Origin: Salticus scenicus
Taxonomy: Eukaryota > Arthropoda > Arachnida > Araneae > Salticidae
NCBI GenBank assembly: GCA_963930645.1
Contig: OZ005648.1
Coordinates: 268,037,830-268,101,829 of the forward strand
Length of the DNA: 64,000 nt
Direction: 5' to 3'
Shown here: piece by piece, positions 46,572 to 58,520 of the stretch
Position numbering within the stretch: the stretch's first letter is position 1
How the letters are laid out: each line of letters opens with the position of its first letter
Made by a program: the position numbers and the translations under genes
The notes under the pieces: generated by a model
Databases searched by the model: none
The model's input: only the letters and a program-made list of their open reading frames with translations
Told to the model about the DNA's origin: nothing

Positions 46572-47277
46572 CCATGTCTCTGTCAGTATAAAAAAAAAAA
46601 AAAAAAAAAGCTGTGTACACTTTTGTGTATATCAACAAAAAAATTATATAATATTAAAAGACAATAAAAAAAGTGGTGGTTGGGTGGGTTTGTGAAATTA
46701 AATTAAAAAAAAAAAAAAAAGCAGAAGGCTTGTTGCATTTACTTTGTATTACTATGCAAACTTTCTTTTTCCACTAAAATTTCAGTTTCTTTCTTTTTGA
46801 GTTGCCAACTATATTTAAAATTCTAATCAATCAGTGAATTTCACTGTTGCTTTGTGGTTTCATTGTTATTCATCTGCTTTGAAATTTTGCTTTTTTACAT
46901 CCATATGGTTCCTGTTCTGGTCGTGGCAGGCTGGGTGAGTGTTGCCGGCGTGAAACTAGTGTAACCCCACAGGCAAGTCACAAGTCTTGCTGCCTGCCTC
47001 CTTCCTTCCTATCTTGTGTTTCTTAGGTTATTTTTTCATTAATTTTGATAAGTTTGTGGTTTTGAGTTGGGATTTGTAGTGTTACTTTATTGATTCATAT
47101 GTTTTGCAGGCTGTTGATTAGTGGATCTGGTTTCTTTACATTAGTGTATTTCATCCACTGATGATTTTTTTTTTTTTTAAAATCTTATTAGTCATTGGTG
47201 TTTCAGTGATCTTGTATCTATTGCTTGGCTTCTACTATGCTTAATAGATCATATTTATTTTATATATATATATATAC
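46572..47277 (+). other. Intron, little recognised
   Basis: Two poly-A runs (46590-46609, 46705-46720). 47198-47255 contains GTTTCAGTGATCTTGTATCT, shared with 55842-55880. CTTCTACTATGCTTAATAG in it is the inverse of 38825-38850, so it is a short dispersed repeat. Confidence 0.45.
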
Positions 47278-48008
47278 AGTGGCGGTTCGTCACTGAGGGC
47301 ACCTGGGCCAAGTAATATATCTTTCTTTCTTTTTATTTTTTAAATTCTAACGCTTGTAAAAATGTATCTATCAAGTTAAAAACGCGCATCCAATGTCCTC
47401 TTATTCTTCTCGGACATAAAGTTTGCTTGTCTTTTACCGAACTACAGCTAGTCTTCGGAGTTCAGCCGTATGGGCACTTTGATTTGTGCCCGATCTTGCG
47501 CATTAATTAGTATAGTATTTATTGCTTTGCGCATGGAACAGCGGGTTAGCACGTTTGGCGAAGTAGCGCTTAATCAATGTTAATATTCCCATACTTTTAA
47601 AGTGTTAGGGGCACTTGGTGAATTGGCCCATGTAACGCAGTTTAATGAAAAATGACTGCCTCCTTTAAAATGCATTAACCATAGAGATCGTGGAAAGAAT
47701 TTGGCGAATTTCACATTACTTTTTATTTATTTATTTTTCTACTGATAGTGAAAAGGGGGAGACATTTGCGATGTTTTTTTCTTTCCAAATAAATCTATGA
47801 TTGTTTAAAAATTAACAGTGATAGAAAGGAATTATGATGAAAATTTATTGACAAAAGGATTAAAACATTTTTGAGAAATTCTATGGGACAGCGACAGGAA
47901 TGTTTAAATGCACTTGCGGTTCTCGCAATCCACAAAAACTTTATTTTCACAATTCCAGAATTTAATGAGAAAGTAATTGGAAGGTTTGCTCGACCAAAAA
48001 CTCGGTGA
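47278..48008 (+). pseudogene. hAT element remnant with transposase C-terminus
   Basis: A hAT-like terminus CAGTGGCGGTTCGTCACTGA lies at 47279. At 47883-48008 a 41-codon frame reads MGQRQECLNALAVLAIHKN followed by PEFNEKVIGRFARPKTR and stop. This matches the C-terminal dimerisation segment of hAT and hAT-like transposases (QERL..LALL.I……..F…K.R). Only about 600 bp separate it from the left end, so most of the transposase is deleted. No right terminus was identified. Confidence 0.6.
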
Positions 48009-49719
48009 GCAGAATAAGCTTTCTTTATACTTAGGAATGGAAATTCGGCGCAGAACGCATACTAATATTTATTTTTAAAAAAATTTGCATATGAGTGAAT
48101 AAGGATGATTTCTGCGGAAAATTGTTTTAATCATCTACATTCTAAGCAGTTTCATTTTTGTTAAGCTTTTATCTTTATTATTATTATGAATTTTTATGAT
48201 ATACTGTGTAAATAAAACCCATATCCCATATTAACTCTGTTAAAATGTTATTTTAAAATAATTAAAGCTGAAAATCGGAAAATGGAAGACAAATTATACA
48301 CAAGTATACTGAGAAAAAATTCTGTAACTGACATCTAGAATCTAAATTGTGGCTCTAGAAAAAATAGTTCCATGTCATTCTTATAAATTAAATCCCCTTG
48401 GAAAGCAAGTTCTAGAAGCCCCTATAAGAGTTCTAGAGTGTTTGCCTATATTATCGAGGGCAAAGTTATTTAAAAATCTCTGTAAATAATTGAGACTACA
48501 AGAGGCATTTTTCAGCAACTATAATCTTGGTTTATTACCCAATTCTAAAAAATAAGTGAGAATTTTTTGCAATTCAGAATACTGTTTCACCATCTAGAAA
48601 TATGTAAACTAGAAATTCTCGATCATTTCATCTATTTAGTTTACTGATGTGCCTTATGCACATAGCTCGGAAATCTGTATTTCTAGTTAAAGGACTTAGA
48701 AAATGGCCACTTATTCATTCTAGAGGAAGGCGGTATATATATATATTTTTTTTTCCCTCAGTGTATACTTAAAAGCAATGATATATATTAAAATAAACAC
48801 AAAACATTGATTCACTCTTTATGCAGTTTTTTGCTTTAATTATTTTTTCTTTTTTTTTCTTTTTATGAAAATGTTATGGAAGTAATATACCTGAAAATAT
48901 ATAGAAAACAGTCCATGCTTGTATACATTAAAATTGGTGTTTATTTGTCTTTAAAAAGTAGCAAATGTCTATTTTCCTTTTCTTGAAAGAAATATCGCAA
49001 TATATCATTAATATCGATATTAACTTGGTGATATATCGCAATATTTAATTTCTGATATCGCCCAGTACTACTTACAATATTACTTGTGTTTATATACAAC
49101 TTTATGCAATATAAGAAGGGAAAAGTGAGGGTACCTAATAATTTTTAGTCTGTCTAAAAAAAGTTTTATCCTCAATAGAAGTGGAGATAGAAGCAAATTA
49201 ATGACCCACAGTTCAGCAGCCTTAACAAATTACATTTAAAGTGATGATTATTACATGTAATTTCTGTACACCTTGATTTGAGAATCTGATTTTATACATA
49301 ATAATGAGATATCAATCTGAAATGAGGCCATTTTAATGAGAATTCATTATATAATATTTTTCTATTTTTATGACTTACTTAGAAAATCTAATATTTGAAT
49401 ACATTTCTATTATTTAAAACTATTTTATTTTGATTTTTTTTTTTTATGGTATACTTAAATTGAATAGTAAGAAAATGCATATGGTTTTTGTCCTTTAATA
49501 TTCACTTGCATGTGATATTTAAGGTAGTATTTCAGTCGCTAGGCTACTAAAGCAACTACTTTTGTTCCATTTCTTTTGTGTCAACCCTGGTATTATGTTG
49601 TATAATATTTTATTGTATTTAATTATATATATATATAAATATATTTATATATTGTAAAAATTATTGTATAGTATAATTTTATCTTACAATTTTTATTAAT
49701 GCATAAATGTTAATATACT
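48009..49719 (+). other. Intron, nothing recognised
   Basis: AT-rich, with short (TA)n runs (48734, 49625). I see no gene, inverted-repeat element or array. Confidence 0.4.
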
Positions 49720-49781
49720 TACATTTGATGTTTCATCCATGTGATCAACATATGAAGTTAAAAGTGTAGATGCAGACATTT

Positions 49782-50198
49782 CTAATGAAAGTTAGATGTT
49801 CCAGGTGGTATAACAACTTTTAAAACTGATGGTGAACTTGAACTTGTTGCTGAAACAGCTGTATTTGAATTATCTGAAGATATATTAGACATTTGACTGG
49901 ATCGGCAGGGCTCATCTGGATCATCAACATCATCCATATTTAAATGTTCTTGAAACTTCAAGTTTGCTATAGTTGTCCTGATCATGGTTGAAGTTTGTTT
50001 AAAGAAAGATTTATTAGATTTTGCATCCTTGTTTAAGACACTTTTTAAACCTTCAGGACATTTGAAACATTTTTTTATTTGTTTCTCAATTTTGTTTACA
50101 TTAGCATATTTGTATTCAGCATTACAATACTCACACTGTACAATTTTATCTTTTTTAACATTAAAAAAGTTCCATGCAGGTCCCTTTTTCTTTCCCAT
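49782..50198 (-). pseudogene. BED-finger N-terminus of a hAT transposase
   Basis: 138-codon frame from ATG 50198. Residues 1-45 form a BED-type zinc finger: W.FF…. then CEYCNAEYKY with the CxxC pair, followed by KIEKQIKKCFKCP, where the expected zinc-binding His is Gln. The rest is Ser/Asp-rich linker (QMSNISSDNSNTA…). The frame stops at TAG, while a neighbouring frame continues MSASTLLTSYVDHMDETSN to a GTAAGT, so an indel or an intron follows. A second, shorter copy of the same 5' region lies at 51410-51770 inside the deleted hAT, where the start ATG is ATA. This is the N-terminal part of the older element in which the 50.5-55.8 kb insertions are nested. Confidence 0.65.
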
Positions 50199-50499
50199 CT
50201 TTCACTTTTTCACCTTTCAGCATAAAATTTAGTTTAATTCATATAACTTTAATGCATAACATATACAAAATGAGTGATTAACTATTCACAAAATCAAAAC
50301 CAAAACAGAATTCTGACTTATGATGAGAAAATTAAGAATCAGCAGTTCACTGATGCCATCTGTAGGACATAAAGATAGTTAAAAATTATTATTCCATTGT
50401 AAGTGCTTTACACAAGAACTAAATTATTTTGCTGTTCCACTTAAGTTTTAGAATATTTTATTATGAATCTTGATAGACTATTTTAAATATAATTTCATC

Positions 50500-50651
50500 C
50501 AGTGGCGGATCCAGAACTTAACTTTTGGGGGAGGGCTAAGAGATTTCAAGATGTTATTCTGGGTCAATGAAAAATTTACAATAGTAACATTCAATTGTGA
50601 ATGTTAGTGCTTTTTGGACTCCCCCCCCCCCCCCTCCCAGATCTGCCACTG
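50500..50651. mobile_element. hAT-type MITE, CAGTGGCGGATC ends, 8-bp TSD (second complete copy)
   Basis: 152 bp, begins CAGTGGCGGATCC and ends AGATCTGCCACTG. Perfect flanking duplication ATTTCATC (50492-50499 and 50652-50659). It has the inverse orientation and clear homology to 7245-7413. It is inserted in the 5' region of the BED-finger hAT: the sequence either side is contiguous in the related copy at 51660-51730. Confidence 0.9.
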
Positions 50652-50820
50652 ATTTCATCAAAACTTTTAATTAAAAGGTATTATAAACTATAATATATCA
50701 AATTGAAATTAATTTTAACTAGTCCCAATAAATAATATTAAATATTAATCTTGCATTGCATTTACTACTATTAAATGTGCTTCATGATACCTTGCTAATA
50801 CAAATCTTCATTCTTGTGTT

Positions 50821-51935
50821 TAGTGATGTAGAATACCCAGGTATTTATTTTTAAGGGTAAGTACCCGGGATATATACCCTGGTAAATACACATTTTGGGT
50901 ATTTACCTGGGAATGAACTGTATGCAAATAAAATATCTGTATTTGTGTCTAAAGTGATATTGCTATATATAGAGAAAAAGGAAGAGAGAGACAAATTGTA
51001 AAGAAGAGTTAGAAACATTTGAGACTTAAATGATAAAGATTACTGATAATGTAAAAAAAAAAAGAAAGCTAGATACAATTGCAGAGGGAATTGTGATGCT
51101 GTTTAAAAAATCCTGAGAATTATTGCAGGGTTGTTTAAATACTGTTAAAATTATTCTAAAATAATGTCAAAAATAAAATATGTTACAAGTACGTTGCAAA
51201 TTTTGACTAAGTAATATTGTGCATTTTACAACTTCAAAATAAAATATTAAAAATTTAAAAAATCAATTTTTAGATGACGAAAATCAATTTAATAGCTGTG
51301 AATTTTTTTAATATGAAAACAAATTTAAAAATATGTATTAGTTAATGAGTTATAACACGGCAAAATTTCCCATACAATAATATTGGCTTTTGCTTCCAGA
51401 GACAATAAGTAGAGAGTCCCCTAACACTAAAAAGTTCCAAACAGGTTTTTTTTCTTTCCTATCTTTTTCTTTTAACTTTTTAACATAAAATTTAAAGTGA
51501 TATTAATACATAAACAAAGTGTGTGATTAATTGTTCACCAAATTAAAACCAACTTGTAGCCATGGTATTGTGAGAAGATTAAGAATTAGAATCTTTTCTG
51601 CCACTATCTATATTATATGACAAATATCATTAAAAATTAAATTATACTGCTATCCCACTTAAATGTTACAATATTTTATTATGAATGCTAATAGAATTTA
51701 AAAAAAAAAAAAAAAATCATCAAAATTTTCAATTAAAAAATATATCTATAAACTATGTTATAAATAGATATAGGAAAATATTTTCAAACATTTCATAGGA
51801 AGAAAAGATTGGTCTAATATTATATTACCATTTAATAAGTAAAAGTCCCTTTATGGAACTAAAAAAATAAACAAAATCCAGAGGAAACAATGAAAGCAAT
51901 AATAAACTTCATGGGCATTAGTCGAATTATACAAT

Positions 51936-51969
<34 letters not shown>

Positions 51970-52082
51970 GTATATATTTTTTTTTTCAAGATACCCAGTT
52001 TTTGTATATTTACCCAGGCGTCAGGTAAATACCCAAAAAATATTTACCTACCCACTGGGTATTTACCCACTCCACATCACTA
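50821..52082 (-). mobile_element. Non-autonomous (deleted) hAT element, TAGTGATGT ends
   Basis: 1262 bp with inverted ends TAGTGATGT…ACATCACTA and repeated subterminal GGTATTTACC/GGGTATTTACCCA motifs. Perfect 8-bp duplication CTTGTGTT (50813-50820 and 52083-52090). Internal sequence at 51410-51770 is homologous to the 5' region and first codons of the BED-finger ORF at 50160-50700, with the ATG decayed to ATA. It is an internally deleted sibling of that element which inserted next to it. It also carries (CA)n(TA)n at 51935-51970. Confidence 0.85.
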
Positions 52083-52590
52083 CTTGTGTTGATTATTATA
52101 ATGATAAATTATTATATATATATATATTAGGGGGTATCGAAAAAAGCAAATTTTTTTCTGATTCTTTTGGGGTAGAGCGGAAAAGTTGCCTCTATACATA
52201 AGTAACTTCTGTTCAAAATTTCACCACCCTAGGATAATGTCTTCTGTTCTGGCAAGGGACGTGAAATTTCAAAAATTTAGTAAAATGGGCAATTTTTTTT
52301 TTTTTTTAATTTTTTTCAAATTTCACAGCACTTTGTGGTAGTGAGCAAAAGTTGCACCTATGTATGGTTAATTACAGTGCAAAATTTGGCGCCCCACGGA
52401 CAATATGTTCTGTTCTGGCAAGGAGCCTGAAATTACCCAAAAATCGACAAATACACTGTTTTTTTATTATTTAACTAACATTTATTAAACATAAACCAGA
52501 ATTGTCATACACTCGCATACTATTAGATATAAGAATTAAGAAATAAGTATTCAAAATTAAAAGTACGGAAATGTCTGTTTTGTTAGGTCT

Positions 52591-53991
52591 TTAGGTTTTG
52601 TACTGTCTCTTGCACCTAAATTCAGGCACGGCCTTTCTCGATTTCAGAGTAGAGCGAATAAATCCATCCCGTTTTCTATGACCATACACTTTCTTTGAGG
52701 CCTCTAAAACCAATTTTACTGTTCTTTCCACAGCTTGTGTGTGGCAGGGGAACTTTGTAAAATTCCAGTCAATTGGTATTGGTTCTTTCAGCATACTCTT
52801 CAAATCTTCTGTAGTCATATCATTCAGTATTGGTGGTGGAGTTACTTCGCTGGACGACCAGTCAATTAGTTTGCTGTAGTCGTTTGCTTCGAAGTTTATT
52901 TTGGGAATATCGAACTTTCTAATCCCAACGTGTCCAACCGTCTCACATGATTCTCGTGCTTTTATGACTCGTCGAATGCAAAGGGCTCTGATATGTGTTC
53001 TTTTATCAGTTAGCATCGCGAGAAGAATGTTTTCTGGAGATGCGAAGTAAACATTCCGAGAAATCTCTGGGACGATGACGTTATGGTGAACTTGATCCAA
53101 GTATCTGGATGACTGAATGAAATGGTAAAGATGCCGAGCTCCATCCTTAAGTGAATGATGGATTTTGATGCAGAACCAAGATGGCACATACACCCTGATA
53201 ACGAACTCTACTATAGTACGTAAGTTGTCTGATGGTTCCGTGGTGGAAACATACAGTCTTAATATCCGGTTGGCTGTTGTCAACCAGCGGGACATGTTTA
53301 GGGGACCTGGATTGCGCTTAGCAAGACCTGGAGGACACATGCCTGAGCTAACGGCGAGAGCAATATTCCTCAAATACTTCTGGTCCTTACTCAAAGTGGA
53401 TATATCACCTGATGTCAAGGTGCAGTTAACTGGCTCAAATGTTACCACTGGAAGCCGCTCACACGCCTTCAAAGATTTTCCAATGCAACCAGTGTAGAAA
53501 TTGGGTACGGAGGTGGGACCATCGAGAGACTCAAACAAGTGGCAGAGAGGCAATTCGTTGAAATGTAGTTGACAAACTGCCCATTGCACAGCTCTCCGGA
53601 TCTTCAGTTCAAGACGATGCAGTACCCCATTGTGAACTCCAGTATTTACGACCATTCCATCACACCCTAGAACAAGAATATGGTTTAAACCTCCGGACAC
53701 TTCTGCTGTGATAAAGTCGTAAATACTTTCAGCAATGGCCAGACTTGATCCTGAAGCAGGTGTAACATGACCAACGTAGCTAGATCCTGGTTGTTTCACC
53801 AAGGAATAGTGTTCCTCTACAATTGTTCTTTGGTAGTATTTATCATCCTCCTTTTCTGTTGACAATGTTTTGTCACGTCGGCCGTCGAAGTAAAGACCTG
53901 TTAAATGATCATTGTCAATGTCCAAACTCTCACTTTTAAGCTCTTGCATAGTTCGATACCTTTCTCTAGCAATTTTGTTCTTATCAATCAC
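52591..53991 (-). pseudogene. Unassigned transposase-like protein, main part (466 codons)
   Basis: Second and larger part of the gene inside the long-TIR transposon. It lacks an ATG (opens at GTG 53991) and continues the protein begun at 54269 after a frame change near 53990-54010. Visible blocks: LYFDGRRDKTL (first acidic candidate), EEHYSLVKQPGSSYVGH, LVLGCDGMVVNTG (second), VCQLHFNELPLCHLF, SGMCPPGLAKRNPG, RWLTTANRILRLYV, and near the end FPCHTQAVERTVKLV (Glu candidate). The D…D…E spacing is compatible with an RNase H-fold transposase, but that is inference. I have seen similar wording in unnamed arthropod and cnidarian proteins but know no family name. It ends at TAA/TGA-side 52591 with a basic tail. 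Confidence 0.7.
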
Positions 53992-54269
53992 TAAAGATGT
54001 ATCTGATTCAGAATCATATCAAGGACACGTTTCTTTGAAACTGTCGGAATGGAAGTTTCAGAATACAGCATTTGCAGCTTTACACAAACTTGCTCTGCGA
54101 TGTAAGAAAATGCAGGTTCCTTGTTACAAGTTGTTTCAGATCTAAGACGCCACCTTTCGTAAATGCAGCATTTAATATCATCCTCTTTTGTTGGAAGCAT
54201 CCTAGCAAAATCTGTCGGTGATCCGAAAATTGGGCAGTCTAATGCTCCTCGCTTTGAAAATTTTGCCAT
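53992..54269 (-). pseudogene. Unassigned transposase-like protein, N-terminal part
   Basis: Begins at ATG 54269 with MAKFSKRGALDCPIFGSPTD. It continues with an EDDIKCCIYERWRLRSE stretch and a VSKKRVLDMI helix, then runs out of frame at the HL stop overlapping the start of the next frame. One base change in frame would link it to 53991-52591, giving about 555 codons. A frameshift (or assembly error) is more likely than two genes, because the two frames overlap by only a few codons and the order suits one protein. Its promoter region upstream was disrupted by the nested repeat at 54357-55402. Confidence 0.7.
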
Positions 54270-54356
54270 GTTTTGTTGCTCACTGCTAGCTCAGTTCACG
54301 ACCTGTAACAAAAAAAAGATTAATAATTAATAATCATTAATTAGTGGTAAATAATT

Positions 54357-55402
54357 CATACTTGCCAACTTTTCCGGTTTTCCCGGAAGACTTCCGGTTT
54401 TTATATGTATCTTCCGGACAGATGATGAAATCTTCCGTTTTTAAAAAAATCACGGATATCGTTCATTTTAAAAAGAAACCCAAATGTTCTACGAAAACTC
54501 CTGATTCCCAATCTTTTTCCATCCATAACATAAATGTCAATATTCATTTCAAACTTGCTTTATGAGATTCTAGAACATTTAAAGAAATAGAATTGTTAAA
54601 TATTTCTTGCTGATGTAATTATTTTTTGCCCCTCCCCCCCCCCCTTTATTTATCTACAATTAGTGATCAGCAATCAAATGTTCTGCAGAAGTTTTTTCTT
54701 TCCGAATCTTTATCCATCTGCAACATAAATGATAATATTAATAAGTTATTACATTAGATTCTACAAGTAGAGTTTAAAGAGTTTAAATATTTCTTACTCT
54801 GTAATTATTTTTGTATCCCCCCCCCCCCCCTCCATCCTTTCCCCGGATTGTGATCAATTCTAGAAACATTAAAGCAGTGGAAATGCTCAATATTTCTCAC
54901 ATATGTAATTATTTTTAGATCTTTATTGTTGAATTTAATGAATCTGTTTATTTTTCCTCAATTAAATTAAATATTTGTATGTCATATTTATACCAAATGT
55001 GTAAACATATGAAAAAAAATGAAGAATAATTGTTTCAGAAAAAATTTTCCTACCTGATAATTAGCTACTGCTACTATTTCTTATATGTATGATTAATGTA
55101 GATACACAAAAATCATATTCTATATTTATTTAAAAAATTAGTTATACTTTAACTTAACTAAGTTTTTTTTTGTCTATTGTTAAATAAATTTCTTACAGCT
55201 TCTGTTTTGTAGATATTTATATATTGAAGAGGAATAACTTCATTTAAAACTTTTATATATTTAATTTAGTATAATCAATCTATAGTAAAATGTTGTTATA
55301 GATTGCTTCTAAATATTAAAATTGTAAAACTGTATTGTTTAATACGTCAAAAAGAAAAAAAAAAATCTTCCCTTTTTTTATTAAAATTGGTTGGCAAGTA
55401 TG
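54357..55402. mobile_element. 1.05-kb element with CATACTTGCCAAC inverted ends
   Basis: Begins CATACTTGCCAACTTTTCCG and ends GGTTGGCAAGTATG, a 13-bp inverted pair. The left portion repeats TTCCGG-type motifs (CCGGTTTTCCCGGAAGACTTCCGG). The inside holds two copies of the ~180-bp monomer and AT-rich sequence shared with 41050-41961. No ORF. Flanks on both sides include AATTAGTGGT(A/T)AAT, a possible but offset target repeat. It lies between the right arm and the gene of the long-TIR transposon. Confidence 0.75.
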
Positions 55403-55825
55403 ATAATTAGTGGTTAATGATAATCTGGAAAGTCTGCTGCTAAAATAATTGTTAATAAATCATATTTATATCTAAATGTATAATGAAAAAACAGTGTATT
55501 TGTCGATTTTGGGCTAATTTGAGGCTCTTTGCCAGAACAGAACATATTGTCCGTGGGGTGCCAAATTTTGCACTGTAATTAACCATACATAGGTGCAACT
55601 GTTGCACACTACCGCAAAGTGCTGTAAAATTTAAAAAATATTTTTAAAAAAAAATTGCCGATTTTACTAAATTTTTGAAATTTCACGTCCCTTGCCAGAA
55701 CAGAAGACATTATCCTAGGGTGGTGAAATTTTGAACAGAAGTTACTTATGTATAGAGGCAACTTTTCCGCTCTACCCCAAAAGCATCATAAAAAATTTGC
55801 TTTTTTTGATCCCCCCTAATATATA

Positions 55826-56025
55826 TAATTAGTCTATGGGGTTTCAGTGATCTTGTATCTGTTGCTTGGCTTTAACTCTGTTTTAAAATATTAAAATTAA
55901 ATAAATGTTTCAATTGCGATATAAATAAAAATCGCTATTCATAAATATTTTTACAAAACACCCAGTTTTGGGGTATTTACTCAGGCCAAGGGTAAATGCC
56001 CAAAAAATATTTACTAACTTCGATT
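55826..56025 (-). pseudogene. 5' flank of the BED-finger hAT element
   Basis: 55955-56022 (CACCCAGTTTTGGGGTATTT, then AAATGCCCAAAAAATATTTAC) corresponds to the subterminal region of the hAT at 51985-52055. It is the same family in the same orientation and appears to be the outer 5' part of the element whose BED ORF is at 50198. The terminus itself is replaced by another repeat. Confidence 0.5.
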
Positions 56026-56830
56026 CTTGTTTGCTTGTTTGTCCAGTACAAATATTGCAATCGATTTTTAGCTAACTTTCCGACTAGCTAGACATTTGAA
56101 ACTTTCAGGATAGCTCAGAACACAGTGACAATACATTTTTTTTAACACTTTTAGTCAACTGTTTCAGGTCCCGACTGCCTTCGGCAATGTTTATATGATT
56201 CGACAGAAAATTTATTTAACTAACTTCCTGACTAGCTAGACATTTGAAACTTTCAGAATAGTTCAAAACACGGTAAAAATGCATTTTTAAAATACTTTTA
56301 GCCAACTGTTTCGGGTTCCTGCTGCCTTCGGCAGCATTACCAGTACAAAGCTTGCAATCGATTTTTAACTAACTTCTCGACTGGCTAGATATTTGAAACT
56401 TTCAGGATAGCTCAGAACACAGTGACAATACATTTTTTTAATACTTTTAGTCATTTGTTTCAGGTCCCTACTGCCTTCGGCAGCGTTTATATGATTCTAC
56501 AGAAAATTTATTTAACTAACTTCCCGACTAGCTAGACATTTGAAACTTTCAGAATAGTTCAGAATACGGTGAAATTGCATTTTTTAAATACTTTTAACCA
56601 ACTGTTTTGTGTCCCTGCTGTGTTCGACAGCGTTACCAGTACAAAGCTTGCAATCAATTTTTAACTAACTTCCCGACTGGCTAGCTAGCCATTTGAAATT
56701 TTTATAATAGTTCAAAACACAATAACAATGAACTTCTTTAATACTTTTAGCCAATTGTTCCGGGTTCCCGCTGCCTTCGGTAGCATTTATATGATTCAAC
56801 AGAAAATTTAAAAACATGGTATATAAGAAA
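56026..56830. repeat. Alternating ~150-bp repeats (~298-bp period) with CTGCCTTCGGCAG hairpin
   Basis: Five units end near 56171, 56321, 56470, 56619 and 56769 with CTGCCTTCGGCAG or a variant. Units alternate between a GTTTATATGATTC type and a TTACCAGTACAAAG type, so the true period is two units. Each unit shares GACTAGCTAGACATTTGAAA and TTTCAGGATAGCTCAGAACA-like wording. The palindrome has a 5-bp stem and a TTC loop and also occurs at 9343 and 9505. Non-coding. Confidence 0.8.
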
Positions 56831-58189
56831 TTCTTTTTATCTTATAATTATTTTCTTAAACTTAGGTTTGAGTGCAAGTCATTAAAATTCTCTATTGCGG
56901 GTTCAGGTCAATTTTAGGGTTACTATTATTTAGTAGTGTAAATATATAAGCTTGATTATAATCCTGGTATCGTCATTTATATCTTTAAAAAACAAAATTG
57001 TCATCTATAAAAATCTACAAGCATTCTAACTTTTGTTCCCAAAAAAAAAAAAGTATTTTTTTACTTAACATTTAAATTTTCTAAAATATATGTGTGCTTA
57101 AAATATTTTGTTAATCAAAACAATATTAATATGTAACTGAATGAACTACTTTTTTTTTTCCCCTTAATTCAGAATGTATTGTATTTTGAAGAATAGGAAA
57201 GATATCCAAATGCAAAGTTTGAGATATATTGTTATACAGTGGTGCCAACTTTGAAAAATCTCTGGTGGGGCCTGAACATATTTATTCATACACATACACA
57301 TGCACATTAATACAATGCAGAATTTTTTAAATACATTTCATCACAAAACTTACCAAAACAAACTGTTATCTACAGAATACAGTATGTAAAACCTATGAAT
57401 AATGAAATCCTGTTCTAAATGGAATAATACGGCAGAAATAATTTGTACCTATTTAAAGGGAACTTGTTTAACCTGGAAACAAATTTGGAAAAAAAAATTA
57501 AACCAAAATGTAACACATATTAACCAAATTTAACTTAAGTTTCAAACATATTCTATTATTAAAAAATAAAATTGTGTCACAATTTTACATATGAACACCC
57601 GCTATGTTGAATGCAGGCCTGAAAAATTAGTAAATAGAGATACAGAAATTTATTCTACATTATTGATATTTCAGAATCGAAGGCCTTTAAATATAAATAA
57701 AACTTAATATATGAATCTAAACATACCAAATATCAAAAGCAATTCTTTTACATTTCAAACAAAAAAAAATGTGAAATATAATTCACAAAACAAAAATAGT
57801 TTATGCATGTATATAAAATAATTAACAAGTACAAATAAATGTGCACTTATCAATTTCTAGACGTCAAACTAATAAATGGCAAACATATAATTAATAGTCC
57901 TTGAAAGTGACTATTTTAATCAGAACGAAAAAATGATCAAAATAATACTGCAACAATAAACTTAAGTAAAAAATTAGTAATATAGAAATATTAACCCTAC
58001 AAATGAATATAATAAAAATAAAACAAAAAATTAGCTGACAAATAATCTAATGAAATAAGTATTTAAAGATATGTATGCAAATTTAATTCTACTTAAACAA
58101 ATGTTTAATTTTGCAAAATTATTCTCTCTTTTAATATATACATATATATATATATTTCCTCACATTTTGTTTGATAGATTTAAAAGGCT

Positions 58190-58520
58190 TAAAATGTAGT
58201 AATATTCTTAAATACACCATGAATAAACAATATTCATAATTATATAAAAATACATAAAATATAATGATAAAATTCTTAAGCATATACCGTGAATAAAAAC
58301 AATATTCGTAATTATGTAAAAATACATAAAATATACTGATAAAATTCTTAAGCATACCAGGAATAAGCATTACTGGTAATTATATAAAAATACATAAAAT
58401 ATAGTGATGAAATTCTTAAATACACAGAGAATAAACAATATTCGTAATTGTAGAACATACATAAAAATAGTGATAAAATTGTTTAATACACTATTAATAA
58501 ATAATATTTGTAATGTATTT
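58190..58520. repeat. Tandem ~70-bp repeat
   Basis: About five degenerate units containing AAATACATAAAATATA(A/C)TGATAAAATTCTTAA and CAATATTCGTAATTAT-type wording. The open frame on the - strand across it is a by-product of the repeat. Confidence 0.7.

Larger units (their letters stand above)
52127..55820 (-). mobile_element. 3.7-kb DNA transposon with ~330-bp terminal inverted repeats
   Basis: The left arm 52127-52462 and right arm 55493-55820 are reverse complements with few differences. They start TTAGGGGGTATC on the left and, reversed, TTAGGGGGGATC on the right. Each arm contains two related direct subunits of about 135-140 bp, seen in the paired TTCTGTTCTGGCAAGG phrases, likely transposase-binding repeats. 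The arms enclose one transposase-like gene (54269-52591) and a nested repeat (54357-55402). The flanks are (TA)n, so the target duplication cannot be read. It sits within the older BED-finger hAT element. Confidence 0.88.

Noticed and set aside
58131..58370. 79-codon - frame
   Set aside because: Produced by the ~70-bp tandem repeat; the translated sequence is itself repetitive.
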